DNA from: Chloroflexota bacterium
GTDB taxonomy: Bacteria; Chloroflexota; UBA11872
NCBI GenBank assembly: GCA_026708035.1
Contig: JAPOVQ010000027.1
Location: 1 to 64,000, forward strand
Reading direction: 5' to 3'
Length of the DNA stretch: 64,000 nucleotides
Below the pieces are notes generated by a model. It worked only from the letters and a program-made list of their open reading frames with translations. It was not told where the DNA came from and did no database searches. Below, one piece after another: positions 1-7,736 of the stretch. The translations under genes were made by a program, and so were the position numbers. The first letter of the stretch is position 1, and each line of letters starts with the position of its first letter.

Positions 1-1060
1 CGGAGAGGAACTCGCCGGCCGGCGGCGGCGGCTTGTCTCGCGCGCCTACGCAGACAACGCCTCCGCGGGCCACGTCCTGGCACGTGTAGTCATAGCCCCA
101 GCACACGACCGATCCGTCGGCTCGCACACCGCACGTGTGGTACGAGCCGGCGCTGACGGAGATGAACTCCTCAGTAGAGGCCTTCGTCGTCCCCTGGGCG
201 GGGGCGGTCGGCGTCTCGGTGGGCGAACTCTCGGCGGGCGCGGGCTCAAGAGCCGGTCCTGTGGAGGTCGCGTCCGCCGGCTCCGCATCGCAGATGCTGA
301 CGCCGCGCTCCAACTCCGCTGCCAGCTGGCCCTCAAGCTCCAGGCATGCCCTCTCAGCCCGCTCTTCCAGATTCTCCGCATTCGACGGGCCGAATTCCAG
401 GGAGTTGACAGCCTCATAGAAGCTGGCAAGTTGTTCCTGGTTCTCTACGGTGGTGTCTGTGTCCTGTACGCGATCCACGAACTCCTGTACGTGTTGAAGG
501 ACTTCCCTGGATGTCGCTACGTAGTCGCCGTGCAGGTCGGATAGATGTTCCGGGGGTTGCAGGCTTGAAATCTCGTCGAAAGAGTCTCTCGTGATCCTAA
601 GGAGGTCACCATAAAGGCCGGTGAGCGCCCGCAGCATGGTTTCCGCGACATCGCTCGCGAACTCCGCGTCTTCATCCGACCAGGACTCGCTGGTCTCAAG
701 TGAATCTAGCCGCTCGACCGTGTCCGCAGAAAAGAGGGCGCCGAACAGGACACCTTCAGCCGCAGCTTCAATCTTCTCCTCACGGGCGGCAGCGATCGCC
801 TCCATGGCTTCCGCGTATGCCTCGGTCGTGAGCTCCCCGCCCATCGGCGCCTGAACATCCGGAGCAGGCTCGGGAGCACCGTCCGTAGCCCCCGCATTTG
901 CAGCTTGTCCGGTCGCGGGGACGCCAGGGTCTTCGCCGCAAGCCGCAAGCGTCGCTGTGACCAGCGCAATCAGGAAAAGCAGCGACGGGACCCAACGCAA
1001 TGAGGCTGGCGCCGATAGGCCCACAGGCCTGGGTGCGTACGGGTGAGATTGGTGGTCCAT
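1..1060 (-). CDS. Secreted lipoprotein with C-terminal RCC1-like repeat (cut by window edge)
   Basis: An open frame starts at ATG 1060 and has no stop before the left edge, so the C-terminus is missing. Residues 22-40 are a hydrophobic signal sequence ending in LAAC, so Cys41 is probably lipidated and the protein anchored to the membrane. Residues 50-290 are acidic and helical with no family I recognise. A P/T/E-rich linker follows. Near residues 295-320 the segment AGSYHTCGVRADGSVVCWG is a typical RCC1-type beta-propeller blade, and more blades probably follow outside the window. Such lipoproteins are usually surface recognition or adhesion proteins; the ligand is unknown. The gene is transcribed alone, away from the decayed tRNA. 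Confidence 0.8.
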   Translation of the reverse strand, partial: MDHQSHPYAPRPVGLSAPASLRWVPSLLFLIALVTATLAACGEDPGVPATGQAANAGATDGAPEPAPDVQAPMGGELTTEAYAEAMEAIAAAREEKIEAAAEGVLFGALFSADTVERLDSLETSESWSDEDAEFASDVAETMLRALTGLYGDLLRITRDSFDEISSLQPPEHLSDLHGDYVATSREVLQHVQEFVDRVQDTDTTVENQEQLASFYEAVNSLEFGPSNAENLEERAERACLELEGQLAAELERGVSICDAEPADATSTGPALEPAPAESSPTETPTAPAQGTTKASTEEFISVSAGSYHTCGVRADGSVVCWGYDYTCQDVARGGVVCVGARDKPPPPAGEFLS

Positions 1061-1580
1061 CTTGCCTACTTCTCCATTCCCTCGACTCTGTGGACCGGGT
1101 TGCGGTTTAGCCCCGAATGCGACGGCCCGGCGTCATGGATCGGCCAAATCGCTCTAGTCCGGGCGCCGTTGAGTTCGAGGCTGTTCGCCAGCACGGCAAC
1201 GCTCTGGGCGGACAGGTTGGATTCGACCATGGTCTGGGTGAAGGTGTGGCCGACCATCGGCCGCCGGCGCGGGAACGACTGCGCAGCCCTAGTCACACAG
1301 ACGTGTGCCATGCGGCTTCTCGGCGCCCGAGAGCGGCAGAGAATACCACGGGCAATGACTTTTATGGAAAGAAACTCACAATTGGAATTGCCGGCGAAGC
1401 GGTCATGCCGCCTACAAAGTGAAGAAACATCGAGATGATCGGACCATCGAGTGGGGTCGCAGGCTAGGCGACCTTGTAGTACGACCATCCGGGACATCTA
1501 GCGGCTTCCAGTCGCACATCACTGGAGAGCACCGCCGGGGAGTTGGCGCTTGACGGCTCGGTACGGTCTGCCGTCACGTG
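1061..1580. other. Gene-poor stretch upstream of the RCC1 lipoprotein
   Basis: I see no convincing gene. Open frames on both strands lack ribosome binding sites and recognisable motifs. A leftward frame around 1066-1270 has protein-like composition but no match I can name; it could be the remnant of a decayed gene. The promoter of the leftward lipoprotein gene must lie at the left end of this stretch. Confidence 0.4.
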
Positions 1581-1651
1581 TGGTGGATCCAGTCGGACTC
1601 GAACCGACGACGGCCTCAATGCGATCGAGGCGCTCTTCGAGCTGAGGGCCC
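1581..1651 (-). pseudogene. Decayed tRNA-Ala copy
   Basis: Read leftward, this is clearly related to the intact tRNA-Ala at 2310-2385: same T arm, same CCA end, same downstream GGCCCC block. It has lost five bases of the D loop (CTCGAAGAGC against CTCAGTTGGAAGAGC), leaving a 3-base D loop without the two conserved G residues. The acceptor stem has C-A and U-U mismatches. The anticodon position reads CGC (Ala) instead of GGC. A functional but odd tRNA is unlikely given the damaged D arm. Confidence 0.75.
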
Positions 1652-1747
1652 CGGGGCCAACACTAGGCCCCGTTGGCTGGCGGGCCACGGCAGTGCCCTC
1701 GGTCTTCTGGTCACAGGCTCGCTGATGCCCGGCGCGGGGCGGATCAG

Positions 1748-2212
1748 CTAGCGAGCAGGTGCGTCCGGGCAGAACAGCATGTGGGAGCCGTCGGCGTTCG
1801 AGTGCACCGCATGGGACGCACCCGCCAGATTGAAGACCAGCTTGTAGCCCGGAGTGATGACCTGGGCGTAGCCGAAGCCCTCTTTCGGGCAACCGAGGCT
1901 GGCGTCCGACCAATCCACCGCCTCGGAGCTGGTGAGCGTGTAGTCTCCCTCGCCCACTTCTTCCGCCAGGAGCCGCCGAGCCGCAACCTCGATTTCGCTC
2001 GGTGCTTCTCCAGTTGTGGGCTCGTTGTCAGTCGGCGTGGGCGCGTCGGATGGGGGCGTGGGGACGTCAGGCGCAGTGGTCGGTGCGACCGGTGCAGTCT
2101 CCATCTGTTCATCAGCGCTGTCACAGGCCGCCGCGACCACAAGCGCAGCCGCCGTTGCAAACAGCAGCAACAACCAGACGCTCGTCTGTCTCAAGAGTCT
2201 CACCAGGCCCAT
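1748..2212 (-). CDS. Small lipoprotein, unknown function
   Basis: 154 residues. Arginines at 5 and 8 precede a hydrophobic stretch ending VVAAAC, so Cys30 is a likely lipidation site. A T/P-rich linker (about 35-75) leads to an 80-residue C-terminal domain containing WSDASLGCPKEG, YAQVITPGYKLVF and a final cysteine. This WxDxSLGCP pattern is shared by a family of small secreted domains in high-GC bacteria; I know no function for it. The gene lies exactly between the intact and decayed tRNA-Ala copies, so it may have arrived with that duplication. Confidence 0.75.
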   Translation of the reverse strand: MGLVRLLRQTSVWLLLLFATAAALVVAAACDSADEQMETAPVAPTTAPDVPTPPSDAPTPTDNEPTTGEAPSEIEVAARRLLAEEVGEGDYTLTSSEAVDWSDASLGCPKEGFGYAQVITPGYKLVFNLAGASHAVHSNADGSHMLFCPDAPAR

Positions 2213-2309
2213 TCGGAGGCCGAGGCGGCGGATTGAAGCTTGCGGCGCACCGTTTCAGGCAACACCGCCAGCTTGCATCTCAAAGGAAAGGCTCCTGACT
2301 TCGCCGGTG

Positions 2310-2385
2310 TGGTGGACCCAGTCGGACTCGAACCGACGACCTCCTCAATGCCATTGAGGCGCTCTTCCAACTGAGCTATGGGCCC
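2310..2385 (-). tRNA. tRNA-Ala(GGC)
   Basis: Complete cloverleaf on the minus strand. The acceptor stem GGGCCCA pairs with TGGGTCC (one G-U). The D arm has GTTGGA, the anticodon stem CCTCA/TGAGG closes loop ATGGCAT with anticodon GGC, the T arm contains GGTTCGAGTCC, and the CCA end is encoded. It decodes GCC/GCU alanine codons. Confidence 0.95.
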
Positions 2386-2725
2386 CGGGGCCGACATTAT
2401 GCCCCGCTGCCGGGCGATGCGTCGGGATTTGGCAAATCGGGCGGCGGGTTCACTCTCCTAGGAATTGAGACACTTGCGCAACCCTCCGTCATTCCCGCGA
2501 AGCACGTCCCCGCGCAGGCGGGGAGCGGGAATTTACCTTCACTGAACCTGGGGCGCGCGCCGGACGCTAGGCGTCGGGCGGGTCTGAGACCCGCCCCTAC
2601 CCGACTCTGGAAAGGCCTCCTCGATGGGCGAGTCCGTCTCCCTCTCCCGTCGGGAGAGGGTCGGGGTGAGGGGTCGGGTGAGAAGCGCATTGCGCCTCAC
2701 ACACCGACGAAAGCAAACTCACCCA
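2386..2725. repeat. Intergenic cluster of GC-rich palindromic repeats
   Basis: No gene. Three short inverted-repeat types are packed together: an ATTCCCGC...GCGGGAAT type near 2491-2533, a GGCGGGTCTGAGACCCGCC type near 2577-2599, and a CCCTCTCCC-GTC-GGGAGAGGG type near 2638-2660 followed by the GTCGGGGTGAGGGG tail. All recur elsewhere in the window (near 3375, 5045, 9510, 11210, 11340, 11550, 38460 and 40500). They look like dispersed non-autonomous elements or structured intergenic repeats. Confidence 0.7.
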
Positions 2726-3442
2726 CTACCGCAACCCGAACGCGTCCAGGGCGGCGTCGTAGGCCGCGCGGGTGTTCAGGTTGAGCAGGACGTGTGGGTA
2801 AGCGGTGGGCGCGTCCCGCAGGCGGGCGGCGTGACGGCGGACCACGGCGCGGGGGCCTTCGGTGGAGTCGTCCACGGCGGCCAGCTCGTCGCGCAGGTCG
2901 CCGGGGAAAATGACTGGATGCCCGTGCCGGCCCTCGTGAACAGGCCGCACGATGTCGCCGGACGCGGCGCGCCAGCCGGCGACCAGGTCGGCGAGCGCGA
3001 GCGAATGCAGCGGCTGGTCGACGCTGACTAGCAGGATGCCGTCGCAGTCCGGCGGCAGGGCGCGCGCCGCGCAGGCCACGGACGTTGCCCGGCCTTGCGC
3101 GTAGTCCGGGTTGTGCAGCGTCCGCGCGGGCAGGCCGTCCAGCGCCGCTCGCACGTCCTCGGCGCGATGGCCGGTGACGACGAGCACCTCAGCGACCTCA
3201 TCGAGCGCCGCGAGCGTCCGCACCTGGTGCGCCACCAGCGTGACGTCGCCCCACCGGATCAGCGGCTTGGGCGAGCCGAAGCGCTCCGAGCGCCCGGCGG
3301 CCAGCACCACCGCGCAGAGCCTTGGGAGACCCTCGCGTAATCCCTCCCGTGGAGCCTGGAGCGCAGGTCCGGCCCCCTCTCCCCTGGAGGGAGAGGGTTG
3401 GGGTGAGGGGGATCCGAGGCTCGGACGTGGGGTGTCGACCAC
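2726..3442 (-). CDS. MobA-like nucleotidyltransferase (molybdenum cofactor type)
   Basis: The core begins with the nucleotide-binding signature VVLAAGRSERFGSPKPL (about residues 45-61). It continues with an NTP-transferase fold: VVTGHRAEDV, a metal-binding VSVDQPLHS and GHPVIFPGDL. This matches the MobA/MocA family, which attaches CMP or GMP to molybdopterin; cytidylyl transfer (MocA-like) is the better guess. The first 40 residues (SPQPSPSRGEG and flanks) are simply translation of the palindromic repeat at 3370-3410, so the true start is probably further in, perhaps just before LPRLCAVVLAAG, although no good start codon is obvious. No other Mo-cofactor gene is adjacent. Confidence 0.8.
   Translation of the reverse strand: MVDTPRPSLGSPSPQPSPSRGEGAGPALQAPREGLREGLPRLCAVVLAAGRSERFGSPKPLIRWGDVTLVAHQVRTLAALDEVAEVLVVTGHRAEDVRAALDGLPARTLHNPDYAQGRATSVACAARALPPDCDGILLVSVDQPLHSLALADLVAGWRAASGDIVRPVHEGRHGHPVIFPGDLRDELAAVDDSTEGPRAVVRRHAARLRDAPTAYPHVLLNLNTRAAYDAALDAFGLR
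3365..3412. repeat. Palindromic repeat of the GGGAGAGGG family
   Basis: Contains CCCCTCTCCC-CTGGA-GGGAGAGGG followed by TTGGGGTGAGGGGGATCC. Same family as the copies at 2638, 5047, 11210, 11555 and 38470. It lies in the 5' part of the MobA-like open frame. Confidence 0.7.
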
Positions 3443-3476
3443 TTATGCAAGGGTCTCCTGGGCGCGGGCGGAGTGC

Positions 3477-4943
3477 CTATGGGTGGGCGTCGGCGGAGCC
3501 GCCGCGGCGCAGGTTGTTCACCTCGGCGCACGAGACCGCGGTGGGGAAGATTTTGCCCGGGTTGAACAGGTTGCGCGGATTGAAGACCTGCCGCAGGCAC
3601 TGCATGCGCTCCAGGTCGGCGTCGCTGTACACGAGCCCCATGTTGCGGTGCTTCTCCATCCCGATGCCGTGCTCGCCGCTCAGCATGCCGCCTGCGTCGG
3701 CGCACACTTTCAGCACGGACGTGCCGCACTCGATCACGCGGTCCAGGGCGCCGTTTTCGCGGTCGTCGAACAGCAGCAGCGGGTGCAGATTCCCGTCGCC
3801 GGCGTGAAACACGTTGGCGATGGTGATCTTGAAGAAATCGCTCACGGCCGCGATCTGCGCCAGCACGTCGGTAATGGTCGTGCGCGGAATCACGCCGTCC
3901 TGCACGTAGTAGTTCGGCGAGATTCGTCCCATGGCCCCGAACGCGCTCTTGCGCCCCAGCCAGAGCAGCGCGCGCTCGCGCGCGTCGGCGGCCACGCGCA
4001 CCTCGTGCGCGCCGTGCTCGGCGAACACGCCGCGGATCGCCGCTTCCTGCGGCTCCAGCTCGGCGGCCACGCCTTCCAGCTCGATCAGCAGCACGGCGGC
4101 CTTGTCGATGGGCAGGTTTGCCGCCGGCACGTACTGGGCGATGGCCTCCAGCGATATCTGGTCCATCATCTCCATGGCCGCCGGCACGATGCCCGCGGCG
4201 ATGATCCCGGAAACCGCGGCGCTGGACTGGGCGACCTCGTCGAAGGACGCCAGCATGGTGCGCACCTGGTCCGGCGTGCGAACCAGGCGCACGACGGCCT
4301 TGGTGGCGACGCCCAGCGTGCCCTCGCTGCCGCAGAAGAGCCCCGCCAGGTCGTAGCCGGGATGATCCAGCGCCCCGCCGCCGGCCGTGACGATTCGCCC
4401 ATCGAGGGTCACGAACTCGACCCCCAGCACGTGGTTGGTGGTCACGCCATGGAGCAGCGTGTGCGGGCCGCCGGCGTTGGTGGCGATGTTGCCGCCGATG
4501 GTGCAGGCCGCCTGGCTCGACGGATCAGGCGCGTAGTGAAACCCGTAGCCCGAGGTGTGCGCGCTCAGGTCCGCGTTCACCACGCCGGCCTCCACCACCG
4601 CGCGCATGTTGCGGTAGTCCACCTCGAGAATGCGGTTCATGCGCGAGGTGCTCACCACGATTCCGCCGCACGCGGCGATCGCCCCGCCGCTCAGCCCGGT
4701 GCCCGCCCCGCGGCCAATGATGGGCACGCCAAGCTCGTGGGCGATGCGCACCACCGCCTGAACATCGGCCGTGTCCCGCGGGAAGACGACCGCGTCGGGC
4801 AGCGCGTGCTCCACCGAGCCGTCGTAGGCGTAAATCGCCACCTCGTCGGGCTCGGACATGACCCAGTCGTCGCCGAGGGCGCGACGCAAGGCGCCGGCAA
4901 GGGCAATCCGGCCCACGCTGAAGGTCGAAGTCGCGGTGGCCAT
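3477..4943 (-). CDS. glcD: FAD-linked oxidase, glycolate oxidase subunit GlcD type
   Basis: 488 residues, full length for GlcD/D-lactate dehydrogenase proteins of the VAO/PCMH flavoprotein family. The FAD-binding half contains PRDTADVQAVVRIA (about 55) and GRGAGTGLSGGA (about 78-89). The C-terminal oxidase half contains NVFHAGDGNLHP and GEHGIGMEKHR, the usual cofactor and substrate positions. It probably oxidises a 2-hydroxyacid such as glycolate or D-lactate. No glcE or glcF follows, so it may pass electrons to an unlinked partner. The exact substrate cannot be read from sequence. Confidence 0.92.
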   Translation of the reverse strand: MATATSTFSVGRIALAGALRRALGDDWVMSEPDEVAIYAYDGSVEHALPDAVVFPRDTADVQAVVRIAHELGVPIIGRGAGTGLSGGAIAACGGIVVSTSRMNRILEVDYRNMRAVVEAGVVNADLSAHTSGYGFHYAPDPSSQAACTIGGNIATNAGGPHTLLHGVTTNHVLGVEFVTLDGRIVTAGGGALDHPGYDLAGLFCGSEGTLGVATKAVVRLVRTPDQVRTMLASFDEVAQSSAAVSGIIAAGIVPAAMEMMDQISLEAIAQYVPAANLPIDKAAVLLIELEGVAAELEPQEAAIRGVFAEHGAHEVRVAADARERALLWLGRKSAFGAMGRISPNYYVQDGVIPRTTITDVLAQIAAVSDFFKITIANVFHAGDGNLHPLLLFDDRENGALDRVIECGTSVLKVCADAGGMLSGEHGIGMEKHRNMGLVYSDADLERMQCLRQVFNPRNLFNPGKIFPTAVSCAEVNNLRRGGSADAHP

Positions 4944-5035
4944 GGTTCCCCTACGCTACGACCACCCGGCCCGGCCCGCAACGCTTAGCAGTGGGTCACC
5001 TTGGTTGGTAGTCGGGGATTGCCGCTTCCCGGCAG

Positions 5036-5086
5036 CGGTCCGGTCCCCTCTCCCTTGACGGGAGAGGGTGAGGGTGAGGGTGCCGG
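5036..5086. repeat. Palindromic repeat of the GGGAGAGGG family
   Basis: CCCCTCTCCC-TTGAC-GGGAGAGGG followed by GTGAGGGTGAGGG, in the gap between glcD and the HD-domain gene. Same family as the copies at 2638 and 3375. Confidence 0.7.
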
Positions 5087-5231
5087 CGACAATCGCTTTC
5101 CCCATACCCATGCCGAAGCAAGCAGAGCGATCCATTGCCCAACGCGGGATCGCGAGGCTGGGGCTGGGCACAGGGGTTGCAGCCGATATCCTGGCGCGGA
5201 CGCGGTACCGGCTGGGGATTTGCTGCACGCG

Positions 5232-6653
5232 ATGGCGACGGTCATTCACGACAACGTGCTCGGAACAATCGAGCTCGAGGCGCCGTTGCTGGCGCTGGTG
5301 GATCACCCGGCGGTGCAGCGCCTCCGGCGGCTGGAGCAGCTGGGCACGGCGTCGCTGGTCTTCCCCGGCGCGCGGCATACGCGCCTGGCGCATTCGATCG
5401 GGGCGCAGGAGATCATGCGCCGTGTGTGGCGGCGGCTGGAGGCCACGGAGCCACCGCCGGGCGTTGACCTCGACGCCGAAGGCCGGCTGCTCCGCGCGGC
5501 GGCCCTGCTGCACGACCTGGGGCACTACCCGCTATCGCACGTCGTCGAGCCGATCGCGGCGCGGCTGCACCAGTCAGCGTCCCCCGACCTTGAACTCGGA
5601 TTGGATTCCGATTGCGAGTCGGACTGGCTGCAGCTGGCGGCGGCAGCCGCCTCACACCCGACCCCGATGACCGACATGCACCACGAGCGCCTGGCCGCCG
5701 AGATCATCAGGCGCGATCCTGCGCTGCAGCGCGGCATCGACACGTATGTGGGCCGGCCCGGCGCCGCCGCGGAGGTGCGGGCGCTCCTGCAAGGTTGCAG
5801 CAGGCCGCGCTACCGCCGCCAGCTCGTCGCGTCGCACTTCGACGTCGACCGCCTCGACTATCTGCTGCGCGACGCGCACAACGCCGGCGTGCGCTACGGC
5901 GGGGTCGAGCTCGAGCACCTGATTCGCCGCATGCGGCTGGGGCCTGACGGCGCGGGGAACCACGTGGTCTTTGTCGAGACGCGAGGCCAGCCGGCGCTCG
6001 AGCACTACCTGCTGGCCCGGCGCTTCATGTACAGCCAGGTGATCTTTCACAAGACCGTCACCGCGTTTTCGGTGCTCGTCGCCGCGTTTTGGATATCGCT
6101 GGCCGTTCGCGACCGATCGCCGTTCACCTCACTGGCCGGCCTCCACCAGGCACTCGACGACGGAACGTTCCGGAGCTTCGACGATCACTGGCTCTGGAAT
6201 GAAGCCGCCCGCCGCGCCGATCCGGCCGGCCGCGGCATGACCGCGCGCATCGCCACGGCCCTCGTCGATCGGCAGCCCCCACTGCTGGTCTGGGAGCAGC
6301 GCGCTCGCGGTCTGCAGGCGCAATCAGGTTTGCTGGAGACGTTCAATGCGACCAGGCGCGCGATTGCCCGCGACGCCGGCGTGGAGGCCGCGGACATCTT
6401 CCTCACCGACCAGGTCGTCACCGGCCTGTCGGGCGGCGAGCCGCCGCTCGTGGGCGACCCGGGCGGAAATCTACGACCGATTACGGAGGCGCCCGGCTCG
6501 GCGCTGCAGGGGGCGGCCGGCCAGCCCGAACGCCTCGCTCGGCTTTACGTCCTGCGATCCGGCGACGCCGACACGGATGCCACGCGCCGAATTCGAGTGC
6601 GCGAGGCCTTCCTGGCGCACGTGGACGCCCCGGGGGAGCAGCCGGCGGACTAG
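5232..6653 (+). CDS. HD-domain phosphohydrolase (dGTPase/SAMHD1-like, COG1078 type)
   Basis: I chose ATG 5232 because homology begins at MATVIHDNVLGTIEL; the frame upstream is repeat DNA. HD-domain metal ligands are visible in order: RHTRLAHSIG (about 41-50), LLHDLGHYPLSHVVE (about 95-110) and HFDVDRLDYLLRD (about 202-214). The family comprises metal-dependent phosphohydrolases acting on nucleoside triphosphates or nucleotides, but substrates of most members are untested. The C-terminal third is the family's helical extension. The gene ends 4 bp past the convergent Nudix gene's stop. Confidence 0.88.
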   Translation: MATVIHDNVLGTIELEAPLLALVDHPAVQRLRRLEQLGTASLVFPGARHTRLAHSIGAQEIMRRVWRRLEATEPPPGVDLDAEGRLLRAAALLHDLGHYPLSHVVEPIAARLHQSASPDLELGLDSDCESDWLQLAAAAASHPTPMTDMHHERLAAEIIRRDPALQRGIDTYVGRPGAAAEVRALLQGCSRPRYRRQLVASHFDVDRLDYLLRDAHNAGVRYGGVELEHLIRRMRLGPDGAGNHVVFVETRGQPALEHYLLARRFMYSQVIFHKTVTAFSVLVAAFWISLAVRDRSPFTSLAGLHQALDDGTFRSFDDHWLWNEAARRADPAGRGMTARIATALVDRQPPLLVWEQRARGLQAQSGLLETFNATRRAIARDAGVEAADIFLTDQVVTGLSGGEPPLVGDPGGNLRPITEAPGSALQGAAGQPERLARLYVLRSGDADTDATRRIRVREAFLAHVDAPGEQPAD

Positions 6654-7084
6654 GGGCCGCAGCACTCGCAGCCGAGCTGCTCGATCGCGTCCAGCAGCGC
6701 GTCGCGGTGGTCGAAGGCGATGTCGTCGGGCAGTTGGTTGATCGGAAACCAGCGCGCGTCGGCGGCGTCGTCGCCGGCCGTGACCGCGGGCGGCGCGTCC
6801 AGCCGGGCGCCGAACACGATGCCGATGATGCGTCCGCGGGGATCGCGGTCCGGGTGGCCGTAAGCGCCGATATGCACCAGCGAGTCCAGCGCAATGCCGG
6901 TCTCCTCGCGCAGCTCGCGGCGCGCGGCGTCCGGCAGGTCCTCGTGCGGCTCCACGAACCCGCCCGGAATAGCCCATCCCGGCGGTGGAGTGCCGCGCCG
7001 CACCAGGAGCACGCGATCGCCGTCTTCGAACGGCGCGATGATCACTGCGTCGGCGCCGACGGGATAGCGGGGCGGCGGCGGCAC
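6650..7084 (-). CDS. Nudix hydrolase
   Basis: A complete Nudix box, GGFVEPHEDLPDAARRELRE plus ETGI, fits Gx5Ex7REUxEExGU, with catalytic glutamates in REE. This family cleaves nucleoside diphosphates linked to another group; the substrate is unknown. I chose GTG 7084, just after the stop of the upstream DedA-like gene, because the longer frame to 7201 reads DedA sequence in another phase. The product is then 144 residues, normal for the family. It ends CECCGP, an unusual cysteine-rich tail. Probably translated from the same mRNA as the DedA-like gene. Confidence 0.85.
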   Translation of the reverse strand: MPPPPRYPVGADAVIIAPFEDGDRVLLVRRGTPPPGWAIPGGFVEPHEDLPDAARRELREETGIALDSLVHIGAYGHPDRDPRGRIIGIVFGARLDAPPAVTAGDDAADARWFPINQLPDDIAFDHRDALLDAIEQLGCECCGP

Positions 7085-7088
7085 GGCG

Positions 7089-7697
7089 CTACTCGGCGCG
7101 GCCTGAAGCCGTGCTGCTTCGCCGTGTGACCAGGCGCAGCACGATGATGCCGGCGAACAGCACCACGACGAAGGCCAGGGCCAGCACGTCGAAATACTCA
7201 TCGATCGCGGCCTCGATGGGGTCGCCGAAAAGGGTGATCAGCCCGCCCACGAGAAAGAACCGGCCGGCGCGTCCGATCAGCGAGGCCAGCAGAAACCGCT
7301 TGAAGTCCAGCCGGAACGCACCGGCCCCAATGGCAAAGACCTTGTAGGGAATGGGCGTAAACGCCGCGATGGATACCGCCCACACGTCGCGCCGCTGAAA
7401 TTGGCGCTCGACGTAGAGAATGCGGTCCTGCGCGAACAGCCGATTCAGGATTGGCCGCCCGCCCCGGAGTCCGATCCAATAGCCCAGCATCGCGCCGGTG
7501 AGCGAGCCGACGGTGGCAATGGCGGCAAAGCCGAACGTGAACGGCAGATTGCCCACCATCAGCGCGATCATCAGGCCGTCGGGAGGAATGGGGAAGAAGC
7601 TCGACTCCCAGAACGCCAGCACCAGCAGCGCCAGCGCGCCCCAGGGCGTGTCCGCCCAGTCCAGCACCCAATGGCCGAGGTCGGAAATCAGCTGCAT
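7089..7697 (-). CDS. DedA/VTT-family membrane protein (YqaA-like)
   Basis: 202 residues with four to five hydrophobic segments. The VTT-domain signature is seen in FWESSFFPIPPDGLMIALMVG and in GYWIGLRGGRP, with R...TPIPYKVFAIGAGAF in the second half. Members are membrane proteins implicated in lipid scrambling and membrane homeostasis. The C-terminus is arginine-rich and cytoplasmic. It is followed 4 bp later by the Nudix gene. Confidence 0.85.
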   Translation of the reverse strand: MQLISDLGHWVLDWADTPWGALALLVLAFWESSFFPIPPDGLMIALMVGNLPFTFGFAAIATVGSLTGAMLGYWIGLRGGRPILNRLFAQDRILYVERQFQRRDVWAVSIAAFTPIPYKVFAIGAGAFRLDFKRFLLASLIGRAGRFFLVGGLITLFGDPIEAAIDEYFDVLALAFVVVLFAGIIVLRLVTRRSSTASGRAE

Positions 7698-7736
7698 GGG
7701 CGTGCCGGATGGCGGAGGCAGGGCATGGCGCGGTCC

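Noticed and set aside
1581-1651. A functional tRNA-Ala(CGC)
   Set aside because: The D loop is reduced to three bases without the conserved GG, and two acceptor pairs are broken, so it is better called decayed.
3111-4988. A 625-codon rightward open frame opposite the GlcD gene
   Set aside because: It is exactly antisense to a well-conserved FAD oxidase. Its His/Arg/Ala-rich translation has no motif; it reflects GC-rich codon bias.
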